Source of the DNA: Catalinimonas alkaloidigena
GTDB taxonomy: Bacteria > Bacteroidota > Bacteroidia > Cytophagales > Cyclobacteriaceae
Direction: 5' to 3'
Assembly: GCF_029504655.1 (NCBI RefSeq)
Contig: NZ_JAQFIL010000001.1
Span: 3,725,001 to 3,789,000 of the forward strand
DNA: 64,000 nt
Part shown: positions 55,076 to 63,090 of the stretch, in pieces
Position numbering within the stretch: the first letter of the stretch is position 1
How the letters are laid out: the number at the start of each line of letters is the position of its first letter
Position numbers and translations under genes: made by a program
The notes under the pieces: model-generated
Database searches by the model: none
What the model saw: the letters and a program-made list of their open reading frames with translations, nothing else
What the model was told of the DNA's origin: nothing

Positions 55076-56348
55076 GCCATTGATTCCGGGAAGGCACTTC
55101 ATGGTAGCAGGAACATTCCTTCTGGCATTGCTTCTTTATATTGATCGGGTGTGTATTTCGGTAGCCAAAGATCCCATTGCGCAGGAGCTTGACTTTAGTG
55201 ACAAACAGATGGGCTGGATCCTATCCGTATTTGCCTTAGGCTATGCCCTCTTTCAAACACCTGCCGGTATTCTCGCTGACCGTCTTGGTCCTCGTCGCGT
55301 GCTGACTGCCGTGGTATCTTTCTGGTCAATATTTACAGCGCTAACCGGGGCGGTGTGGAGTTTCGTGTCTATGCTCATTGTCCGCTTTCTCTTTGGTGCT
55401 GGTGAAGCCGGAGCTTTCCCGGGGATTTCCCGGGCAGTCTACTCCTGGATTCCACTCAAGGAAAGAGGGTTGGTTACAGGCATCAATTTTTCCGGTTCAA
55501 GATTAGGTGCCGCCTTTGCGCTTCCTTTTGTTGCCTGGCTTATCCTCACCTTCGGTTGGCGAACCGGCTTTCTGATACTGGGTGTCATGGGGGTTGTCTG
55601 GGCAGTAGCATGGTACTTTTTGTTCAGGGATGAACCTGCGCAGCATTGGGGCTTATCTGATGATGAAAAAAATTATATACTGTCAGCCCGGCAGTCGGGA
55701 AAAAGGCAAGAAGAGGAAAAAGAAGTAGCCAAAAAGAAGCTGAATGCTCAAAGCCTGTTTGGCTCAAAAAATATGTGGCTGGCGATGCTACAGTATTTTT
55801 GTAGTAACTTCACCTTCTTCTTCTGCCTGACCTGGCTCTTTCCTCACCTCAAATCTGAATATCAGCTGGATACGATGGAAGCAGGGATTTACTCCTCAGC
55901 ACCGCTGGTTTTCGGGGCTTTCGGCAACTGGTTTTCCGGCTGGTGGGTGGATCATATTTACAGGAAAGGGAGCTGGCAAATGTCACGGCGCATACCTGCC
56001 ATGACCGGCTTCGCACTGGCAGCGATTGGCTTGCTGTTCAGCATTTACATGGAAACTCCTTTTACTGCCATTGCCTTTCTGAGCATTGCGATCTTCGGGG
56101 CTGACATGACCTTGAGCCCTTCATGGTCTTTCACGGTAGACATTGGAAGAGAAAATGCCGGAGCGGTATCGGGTACCATGAACATGGCGGGCAATATCGG
56201 CTCATTTCTTACTGCATTGGCATTTCCTTATCTTCAGTCCTGGACGGGTTCTGTTGAGCCTTTTTTCTATTTGGGCGCCGGACTGAATGTACTGGCGATC
56301 TTGTTATGGACAATGATGAAACCAGATAAAAGCTTAGAAGAATATTAA
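55068..56348 (+). CDS. MFS transporter, ACS (anion:cation symporter) type
   Basis: 426 residues, about 12 transmembrane helices. The start LLYIDRVCISVAKDPIAQEL, the loop 2-3 motif GILADRLGPRRVL and FLFGAGEAGAFPGISRAVYS are typical of the ACS family, which includes glucarate, galactonate, hexuronate and tartrate transporters. In the inner membrane it would take up the organic acid processed by the co-encoded kinase and dehydrogenase. Its ATG overlaps the end of the kinase gene, and the oxidoreductase gene follows after 2 bp. Confidence 0.93.
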   Translation: MGKPLIPGRHFMVAGTFLLALLLYIDRVCISVAKDPIAQELDFSDKQMGWILSVFALGYALFQTPAGILADRLGPRRVLTAVVSFWSIFTALTGAVWSFVSMLIVRFLFGAGEAGAFPGISRAVYSWIPLKERGLVTGINFSGSRLGAAFALPFVAWLILTFGWRTGFLILGVMGVVWAVAWYFLFRDEPAQHWGLSDDEKNYILSARQSGKRQEEEKEVAKKKLNAQSLFGSKNMWLAMLQYFCSNFTFFFCLTWLFPHLKSEYQLDTMEAGIYSSAPLVFGAFGNWFSGWWVDHIYRKGSWQMSRRIPAMTGFALAAIGLLFSIYMETPFTAIAFLSIAIFGADMTLSPSWSFTVDIGRENAGAVSGTMNMAGNIGSFLTALAFPYLQSWTGSVEPFFYLGAGLNVLAILLWTMMKPDKSLEEY

Positions 56349-56350
56349 GA

Positions 56351-57388
56351 ATGAAAACTAAACTAAAAGGTGTATGCATCGGCGCGGGCTATTTCAGCCA
56401 GTTTCATTATGATGCCTGGCAACGAATACCCGAAGTCAACATTACCGCCCTTTGCGATCATGACAAAAAAAAGGCAGAAGCTACTGCCAGGAAATTTGGT
56501 ATTCCCAAAGTATATCAGGATTATAGGGAAATGCTGGCTGCCGAACAGGTTGATTTTGTAGATGTGATCACCCCTCCAAACACCCACCTTGATATATGTA
56601 AAACCGCTTTTTCTGAAAAAAAACATGTGATCTGTCAAAAACCACTGGCGCCAACATCTGATGAAGCCCGGCAATTGGTCGCCATGGCCGAAGAAGCGGG
56701 CGTCCGATTTATGGTACACGAAAATTTCCGTTTTCAGCCCTGGCATAGGGAAATCAAAAAGCTTTTAGACACTGAAGTCATAGGCGATCAAATCCATAGC
56801 CTGAACTTCCGCTCCCGCATGGGTGATGGATGGGGAGCAGATGCCTACCTTGACCGGCAGCCTTATTTCAGAACAATGCCCCGGATGCTGGTCTATGAAA
56901 ATGGAGTACATTACATAGATACCTTCCGCTATCTGGGGGGTGAAATCAGCAGCGTATTTGCCAGCCTGAGGCGGCTGAATCCAGTAATCAAGGGAGAAGA
57001 CGCAGCCATCATCTTTTTTGACTTTACCCAGGGTGCACAGGGCCTATGGGATGCCAACCGCTACAACGAAAGTAATCACGAAAATCCGCGCTATACCTTC
57101 GGAGAGTTTCTGGTAGAAGGAAATGGGGGTAGTATACGCTTGTATCAGGATGGCCGCTTGACTATTCAGAGTCTGGGAGAGAAAGAGCAAGAACATGTCT
57201 ATGAGCACAGTCATCATGGCTTTGCCGGTGATTGTTGTTTTGCTACTCAGCAGCATTTTGTTCATGCCTTACTCCATCATCTACCTTTTGAAACTGATGG
57301 AAAGGATTACCTTAAAACATTGAGGGTTCAGGAGGCGGTTTATCAGTCTTCCAAGCAAAAAAATAGCATACATTTTCACAACACCTGA
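56351..57388 (+). CDS. Gfo/Idh/MocA-family oxidoreductase
   Basis: 345 residues. The N-terminal Rossmann domain (VCIGAGYFSQFHYDAWQRIP, ALCDHDKKKAEATARKFG) is followed by DVITPPNTHLDICKTAFSEK and KHVICQKPLA. The last is the usual EKP motif with Gln replacing Glu, keeping the catalytic Lys. The C-terminal alpha/beta domain carries HENFRFQPWHREIK and NGVHYIDTFRYLGGEISSV. These enzymes oxidise or reduce sugars, sugar acids or inositols with NAD(P). As last gene of the operon it may supply the first oxidation step or act on the monomer released by the DUF5060 protein (inference). Confidence 0.92.
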   Translation: MKTKLKGVCIGAGYFSQFHYDAWQRIPEVNITALCDHDKKKAEATARKFGIPKVYQDYREMLAAEQVDFVDVITPPNTHLDICKTAFSEKKHVICQKPLAPTSDEARQLVAMAEEAGVRFMVHENFRFQPWHREIKKLLDTEVIGDQIHSLNFRSRMGDGWGADAYLDRQPYFRTMPRMLVYENGVHYIDTFRYLGGEISSVFASLRRLNPVIKGEDAAIIFFDFTQGAQGLWDANRYNESNHENPRYTFGEFLVEGNGGSIRLYQDGRLTIQSLGEKEQEHVYEHSHHGFAGDCCFATQQHFVHALLHHLPFETDGKDYLKTLRVQEAVYQSSKQKNSIHFHNT

Positions 57389-57436
57389 GGCGTTGCCAAT
57401 CCTTTCACTTCTTATTTTTTTCATTACATGCATCCA

Positions 57437-57474
57437 TTTGATTCCTTACAAAAGCTGTTATATTCGCTTTTGTA
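57437..57474 (+). promoter_or_regulatory. Predicted lacI promoter overlapping a 9-bp dyad operator
   Basis: TTTG (57437-57440) and TATATTCG (57459-57466), 18 nt apart, fit the Bacteroidota -33/-7 pattern (TTTG, TAnnTTTG) with one mismatch. The same stretch contains the perfect inverted repeat TACAAAAGC (57447-57455) / GCTTTTGTA (57466-57474) with a 10-nt spacer, ending 13 bp before the lacI ATG. An operator overlapping its promoter would allow autorepression. The wide spacer is unlike the compact LacI operators, so another regulator or an mRNA hairpin is possible. Confidence 0.45.
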
Positions 57475-57487
57475 TCGCTAAAATGTA

Positions 57488-58498
57488 ATGAAACAGGTAA
57501 CGCTTAAGGAACTCGCTAAGAAGTTAAATATCTCACCTTCAACGGTTAGCAGGGCGCTGCATGACCATCCTAAAATTGCTCCTAAAACTAAGGAAGCAGT
57601 ACTAAAGCTTGCCCAGGAGCTTGATTTTCAGCCAAACCCTCTGGCACTAAACCTGAGAACCCAAAGAAGCAAAAATTTAGGTGTTATTGTACCTAAAATC
57701 AGCTATCCTTTTTATGCATCAGCCATCAGCGGCATTGAGTCAATGGCTATCCAGCAAGGTTATCATATTATCATCTGCCAGTCGGAAGAATCTTACGAAA
57801 GGGAAGTAGCCAGTACCAAAGCCCTGGCAAAAAGCAGAGTGGACGGACTTATTGTTTCGCTTTCCGGACAGACCAAAAATTATGATCATTTTAGGGCGAT
57901 CATGCAAAAAAATATTCCGCTGGTATTTTTCAATAGAGAATGTGAGGCATTGGAGACCTCTAAAGTGATCATTGATAATGTCCAGGCGGGAAAACAGGCT
58001 GTTGAGGTATTGATAGATGCTGGATGTAAGCGAATTGCAGTGCTTGCCGGTCCTCAAAGTATCCATATCAGTAACCAAAGAATTCATGGATACCGGTTGG
58101 CCTTGGAAAAAAACCAGATTTCACCCGATCCAGCGCTTATTTTTCATTGTGATTTCAGTGAGGTAAGTGGATATCAAAATACGTTTAAGCTTTTAGCGCA
58201 TAAGCCCAGACCTGATGCCATATTTGCAGTGAGTGACAGGCTGGCTATTGCAGCAGTAAAAGCTATCAAGGAGCATAATTTAAAAATACCGCAGGATATA
58301 TCGGTAATGGGATTCAATAATGATCCTGTTACCACGATAGTTGAGCCACAGCTGTCCACCATAGATCAACAACCCTATGAGATGGGACAAAAAGCTGCAA
58401 AGCTTTTTTTTGACCAATTAAATTGTCCGCATTGTCTTCCCGAAAAGGCAGTAATGCCGGTAAAAGTAGTTTCAAGAGATTCTATACAAATCATCTGA
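57488..58498 (+). CDS. LacI-family transcriptional regulator
   Basis: 336 residues. The helix-turn-helix is TLKELAKKLNISPSTVSRAL with the hinge-helix region FQPNPLALNLRTQ. The periplasmic-binding-protein-like effector domain starts at KNLGVIVPKISYPFYASAIS and includes ARPDAIFAVSDRLAIA-type and SVMGFNNDPVTTIVEPQLST segments. It is 99 bp downstream of the six-gene catabolic operon and in the same direction, so it is the likely regulator of that operon, responding to a sugar acid or its phosphate. It has its own predicted promoter. Confidence 0.94.
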   Translation: MKQVTLKELAKKLNISPSTVSRALHDHPKIAPKTKEAVLKLAQELDFQPNPLALNLRTQRSKNLGVIVPKISYPFYASAISGIESMAIQQGYHIIICQSEESYEREVASTKALAKSRVDGLIVSLSGQTKNYDHFRAIMQKNIPLVFFNRECEALETSKVIIDNVQAGKQAVEVLIDAGCKRIAVLAGPQSIHISNQRIHGYRLALEKNQISPDPALIFHCDFSEVSGYQNTFKLLAHKPRPDAIFAVSDRLAIAAVKAIKEHNLKIPQDISVMGFNNDPVTTIVEPQLSTIDQQPYEMGQKAAKLFFDQLNCPHCLPEKAVMPVKVVSRDSIQII

Positions 58499-58551
58499 CT
58501 CCACCAAGATTTGCCTGATAAGCCTTAAGTATTTTTTCCCGACTAGATTTC

Positions 58552-58585
58552 GCTGTCATAAACTTTAAGAAAAGTTACTGACAGC
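58552..58585. terminator. Interrupted stem-loop between convergent genes
   Basis: GCTGTCA (58552-58558) pairs with TGACAGC (58579-58585), and inside it AACTT pairs with AAGTT around a short loop, giving a 7+5 bp stem with a small internal bulge. It lies between lacI (plus) and the carboxypeptidase gene (minus), where a bidirectional terminator is expected. No strong T tract follows directly on either strand. Confidence 0.4.
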
Positions 58586-58661
58586 ATCAGAAAAAAATAC
58601 TTTTCGTTTGAACTGAGCTAAGGGGATACTGAGTCATACATATACTGGAATACCTTCCTTA

Positions 58662-61226
58662 TTAATTGATCAAATTCCCAAAATATATAGCATTCAAAAA
58701 CAACTTATTGGTACCTAGCCACATCCCTCGGAAATTTGGGTTATCAGCAAATAGTACCACCCTACCCTTACCTTTGGTACTTAGCAGTAAAGAAGCGGTA
58801 CCCGAAAGTTTGCTGAGGTTTTCATTAGAAATGTAGCCGCTCAGCAATGGCTGCGGACTATATTGCGCTACTGTATGATAGGAAGTCTTGCTAAGGGCAA
58901 ATAGGGTATTACTATTCTTATAGACTGCTAAATCTCTACGGGTATAACCAAAACCCAGTGGGTTTGTGATATCCAGATCCACCTGATAGATAGAACCTCT
59001 TATGGCTTTTGCCCCTTCTCGCTCCCTGGCATCTTCATAGTTAAAACGTTGCTTAGGTACATCCGCGGTATCTTTGAGAAGTTCAGCATCTGCAAGTTCC
59101 TGAGTAATAGCCCACTCTGCCGCGCCCTTAAAAGTGACCAGCGTCCCTCCGTCATTGATCCAGTTTGCTAGCTTTTCTGACTGCGTTTTAGCTATTTTAT
59201 TATAGTTTCCATTGACCATTACTATGGTTGAATATTCATGCAGTGCGATGGAAGGCAAATTACTGATTTCAACTTTGGTAATGGGCAGCCCAACCTGATC
59301 TAATAAAAACCATACTTCACCCACTTCAGTGGATTGAACACCTTCGCCGGTCAAAATCAGCACTTTGGGCATTTTTACGGTCTGCAAGTTGTTGCTGCCC
59401 AGGTCTACCCCATCGGCGCTAAAGCCGGTAGCAGTAGCATAGAATGGAATTTCAAACTGTTCTGAAGCTGTCCGGATCAGTGTATAGACTGAATCTTTGG
59501 ATATTTGCTGTGCCTGCAATGGGACTGAGATAGTTCCCCGGTGAAACTGTCTGTTACCATCATTCATTTGCGCACTAAATGGTTTCATAGCCACTTGTGC
59601 CAGCACATCATGTTGCAGGAGATACTGCAAAGCCGCCGGTGCAGCATAATCAGTCCAATCCATCAGATAAGCATAATCACTTTTTTGCGGCTCAGGTAAA
59701 TTGATTTCAGGCACACTTTCTAACTGATTGCCAAGAGGTAGCTTGCCGGTACGGAATTCAGCATGAGGAATTCCGTAGGATAATGCTAAGGTCCAGGCAG
59801 AAGCATCATAGAATACGCTGTCAACAAATTCGGTTCTGCGTTCAAATACCGACTCCACCAATCTATATTGTACCTGCTCAGTGGGCACTATGTAAGCTTT
59901 GCCCGGCAAAAACTGTTCGCCATTCAGGCTAAGCTCTTCTTCAAGCGCATACACTTTGATTTTGTGTCTCAAGAGTAGTTCTGTAAACCTGTTCAGACGA
60001 TTTATATCATCCTGCTCCCCGTATACGTAGGCATTTACCGGATTTTTTCTGGCTTCTGAAAGTGCTGAGCTATAAAACTCCCTCTGGTATTCCAGCAGGG
60101 TTTGTTTGTTTTCTACAGCCCCTCTTACTGTTGCCAGGCCGGTTACCAAATGATTTCTCACTGTAAAAGGAAAGGTGAGGATGCCCGTGCTGCTCTCCTG
60201 ACGATTTCCGCGTGAGCTAGCCTGTTCAAAAGTTGCGCCCACTCCTCCCTGGAAATCAGGGTATGTAGAGCCGTAGCCGGGATAGAAGTTATCAAATATT
60301 TCTTTGGTAAAATAAAGTGAACCCAAACTGTCAAGCGCTTGTGCCTGGTACTGAGCAAGCAGTACATTCAGCTCTTCGTACTGGCGGCGGGGCACCAATG
60401 GGTTTTCAGAACCCAGTGGAGGGCTGGGTTCAAAATAATAGGTTGAATTGGTACCCATTTCATGAAAATCTATGACCACATTAGGCAGCCATTGATGATA
60501 AAAATCAAGCCTGGCTCTACTCTCTACATGCGCTGCTGGCAGCCAGTCCCGGTTTAGGTCAAACCAGTAATGATTACCTCTACCACCCGGCCATACCTCA
60601 TTATGTTCTCTGTCCTGAGGGTCTGCGACCGGCGGATTCCCCCTATGCATATTGACCCAATTCGCAAAGCGGTCACGTCCGTCAGGATTTTGAGCAGGAT
60701 CAATAAAGATGACCGATTCATCCAGATAATAAAGTACATTTTCATCTTCGCAGGCCGCGTAGTAATAGGCAGTAAGCAATGAAGTTTCAAGTCCTGATGC
60801 CTCGTTTCCGTGCACATTGTATGCGAGGTGAATAAATATCGGCTGCTCTTCAAGCTCCGGCAATGGCTGGCCTGGGTCAGTAAGCTGCAGGTGTTGCTGT
60901 CTTATTTCCTCCAGGCTTGCATGGTTTTGTGGCGAAGTGATGGTGACTACTGCCAGTGGGCGTAGCTCATTGGTCTGTCCTATCGTTTGAAAAGTCACAC
61001 GCTCTGATAAACGCGCAAGTTCTTTTAAATACGCGATGGCCAGATCATATCGGGTATGCCGGTCACCAATAGGATAGCCGAGATAGTCTTCCGGACTTGG
61101 GATTTCGGCATCAAACCGCTCCCCCTGGGCGAAATAATAATCATGTTGTCCGTAAGATGGGAAAGCTAATATAAAAAGTAAGAAGGCTAATATGCTATTT
61201 CCGAATTTACTAATGCTAATAGTCAT
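58662..61226 (-). CDS. Secreted M14-family zinc carboxypeptidase
   Basis: 854 residues with a signal peptide (to FPSYGQ). The peptidase domain has the zinc ligands H139 and E142 in YNVHGNEASGLE and H255 in VIDFHEMGTN. PAQNPDGRDRF and the substrate-binding NRDW region are present, and GVGATFEQASS supplies the expected catalytic Glu. The C-terminal ~500 residues hold a class-I-amidotransferase-like domain (VLILTGEGVQSTEVGEVWFL, LANWINDGGTLVTFKGAAEW). This arrangement is common in long Bacteroidota M14 proteins of the periplasm or surface. The substrate is unknown. Divergent from the NCS1 permease gene. Confidence 0.92.
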   Translation of the reverse strand: MTISISKFGNSILAFLLFILAFPSYGQHDYYFAQGERFDAEIPSPEDYLGYPIGDRHTRYDLAIAYLKELARLSERVTFQTIGQTNELRPLAVVTITSPQNHASLEEIRQQHLQLTDPGQPLPELEEQPIFIHLAYNVHGNEASGLETSLLTAYYYAACEDENVLYYLDESVIFIDPAQNPDGRDRFANWVNMHRGNPPVADPQDREHNEVWPGGRGNHYWFDLNRDWLPAAHVESRARLDFYHQWLPNVVIDFHEMGTNSTYYFEPSPPLGSENPLVPRRQYEELNVLLAQYQAQALDSLGSLYFTKEIFDNFYPGYGSTYPDFQGGVGATFEQASSRGNRQESSTGILTFPFTVRNHLVTGLATVRGAVENKQTLLEYQREFYSSALSEARKNPVNAYVYGEQDDINRLNRFTELLLRHKIKVYALEEELSLNGEQFLPGKAYIVPTEQVQYRLVESVFERRTEFVDSVFYDASAWTLALSYGIPHAEFRTGKLPLGNQLESVPEINLPEPQKSDYAYLMDWTDYAAPAALQYLLQHDVLAQVAMKPFSAQMNDGNRQFHRGTISVPLQAQQISKDSVYTLIRTASEQFEIPFYATATGFSADGVDLGSNNLQTVKMPKVLILTGEGVQSTEVGEVWFLLDQVGLPITKVEISNLPSIALHEYSTIVMVNGNYNKIAKTQSEKLANWINDGGTLVTFKGAAEWAITQELADAELLKDTADVPKQRFNYEDAREREGAKAIRGSIYQVDLDITNPLGFGYTRRDLAVYKNSNTLFALSKTSYHTVAQYSPQPLLSGYISNENLSKLSGTASLLLSTKGKGRVVLFADNPNFRGMWLGTNKLFLNAIYFGNLIN

Positions 61227-61632
61227 CGTTTAGTCTTGATGTAAAATATCATGAGCAGTAAAATTATGATTTTGTAAATGTATTTCAGAAAGGTGCTGCT
61301 TTTATTTTAGGGCTACCCCTATAATTTCCCGAATTCAACGGATAAGTGCATAAGTAATTCAGTGTAGAAGATTATTATACCACAATTTTCTTTAGAAAAT
61401 TCTCAAAAATTAACAACTTAGAATTTGATAGATGTGCGAACTAAAAGAAACCTCAGCATAGTATGCTATTTCACTATTTTAACCTCTATGTTTAATTTTG
61501 ATTGGTTCCATTTTTAAATCGATCTTGGTACCTCATGTTTGAATACTTTAAAACTACTACAGCAATCAACTTTGCCCCCTGAATTAAACTACAAACTCAC
61601 TAATACAAACTGCCAAACACCATACTACTAAT
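61227..61632. promoter_or_regulatory. Divergent promoter region with 18-bp palindrome
   Basis: 406 bp between the carboxypeptidase and permease genes. AATTTTCT-TT-AGAAAATT (61384-61401) is a perfect palindrome in an AT-rich segment and could be an operator shared by both genes. No -7/-33 pair was clear enough to call. Confidence 0.35.
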
Positions 61633-63033
61633 ATGACAGAAAATACGCCTGAACCTCAAAATGAATTTGAAAGAGAACCTGTACCCACCTCAAAACTAAA
61701 AAGTTGGAAAAGTTTTCTCGGCATGTATGCCGGTGAACATGCCGCAGGTACAGAGTTCGTCATAGGTCCATTGTTTCTCACCGCTGGCGTAAGTGCTTTT
61801 GACCTTATTATCGGCTTGTTGATAGGTAATTTTTTAGCTGTATTATCATGGAGGCTGCTTACTGCTGAGATAGCGGTAAAACACCGGCTAACGCTTTATT
61901 ATCAACTGGAGCAAATCTGTGGTAAAAAACTGGTTACTGTTTACAATTTAGCCAACGGTATTTTGTTCTGTTTCCTTGCCGGTGCCATGGTGACCGTCTC
62001 TGCCACCGCGGTAGGAGTCCCCTTTGATATGCAGATGCCTAAGCTTACCGATACCATGCCCAATAGTGTTACCTGGGTAGTGGTCGTACTCTTGGTAGGT
62101 ACTGTAATTTCCATTATTGCTGCCAAAGGATACGATACCGTTTCAAAAGCTGCCAACTGGATGGCCCCCTTTATTGTCCTGGCCTTTTTAGTTGCCGGAA
62201 TTGTAGCGCTAGGGCAGCTCAACGTTAACTCTTTGGCTGACTTCTGGGCCATCTGGGGAGAGGGTTCTGAACCATTTCCCGGTCAGATTAAATATACCTT
62301 CTGGCATGTAGTCTTATGGTCTTGGTTTGCCAATGCAGCCATGCATATTGGTATGTCTGACCTCTCTGTTTTAAGGTATGCTAAATCTGCGACCTACGGC
62401 TGGACTACCGCAGCGGGAATGTATGTAGGTCATTATATGGCCTGGATTGCCGCAGCCTTGCTCTATGTGGTTTATTTAAAATCACCTGAGGCACAGGGAA
62501 TGCTGGACAATGGGGTAGCCCCTCCCGTAGCCCCCGGCCCCCTGGCCTATAATGCCATTGGTTTTTTTGGTATCGTCGCTGTAGTATTAGCCGGATGGAC
62601 TACTGCCAACCCCACAATTTACCGTGCGGGATTGGCATTTCAGTCAGTCCTACCCAAAACCACTACCTTCTGGGTCACCATCATGGCCGGTGGACTGGCC
62701 ACCATCGCAGGATTATTCCCAGCTTTTGCGATGAAACTTTTAGACTTTGTCGCATTGTATGGATTTATACTTGCCCCCATGGGAGCGATCATTGTCTTTG
62801 ATCATTTCTTTGGAAAAAGATTGGGTATCGGTTGGAATGGAGAACATAACAAGTTTAACAATGCTGTCTTTGCCTCCTGGGCGATATCGGCAGTTGGGTT
62901 TTACCTTCTTTCCGTATGGTTTGACATATTTTTATCCTTTGTGACTTTACCCGCCTGGATATTGTGTGGCTTACTGTATTTGATCTTTAGCAACAAAACA
63001 ACCCTTAAAAAAGCCAGTGTTCATCGTGTATAA
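61633..63033 (+). CDS. NCS1-family (cytosine/purine permease-like) transporter
   Basis: 466 residues with about 12 hydrophobic helices (FLTAGVSAFDLIIGLLIGNF, VVVVLLVGTVISIIAAKGYD, FGIVAVVLAGWTTANPTIYR). The GWTTANPTIYRAG and LAPMGAIIVFDHFFGKRLG segments resemble nucleobase:cation symporter-1 proteins of the purine/cytosine permease group. It would import a nucleobase, hydantoin or vitamin precursor across the inner membrane. No catabolic gene is adjacent to narrow the substrate. The polar 30-residue N-terminus (TENTPEPQNEFEREPVPTS) is cytoplasmic. Confidence 0.82.
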   Translation: MTENTPEPQNEFEREPVPTSKLKSWKSFLGMYAGEHAAGTEFVIGPLFLTAGVSAFDLIIGLLIGNFLAVLSWRLLTAEIAVKHRLTLYYQLEQICGKKLVTVYNLANGILFCFLAGAMVTVSATAVGVPFDMQMPKLTDTMPNSVTWVVVVLLVGTVISIIAAKGYDTVSKAANWMAPFIVLAFLVAGIVALGQLNVNSLADFWAIWGEGSEPFPGQIKYTFWHVVLWSWFANAAMHIGMSDLSVLRYAKSATYGWTTAAGMYVGHYMAWIAAALLYVVYLKSPEAQGMLDNGVAPPVAPGPLAYNAIGFFGIVAVVLAGWTTANPTIYRAGLAFQSVLPKTTTFWVTIMAGGLATIAGLFPAFAMKLLDFVALYGFILAPMGAIIVFDHFFGKRLGIGWNGEHNKFNNAVFASWAISAVGFYLLSVWFDIFLSFVTLPAWILCGLLYLIFSNKTTLKKASVHRV

Positions 63034-63090
63034 GCTCAGATGAGGTGTTGAAGAACGGAGTTTTTCCATTGTCCCAGACACACTCCTAAC

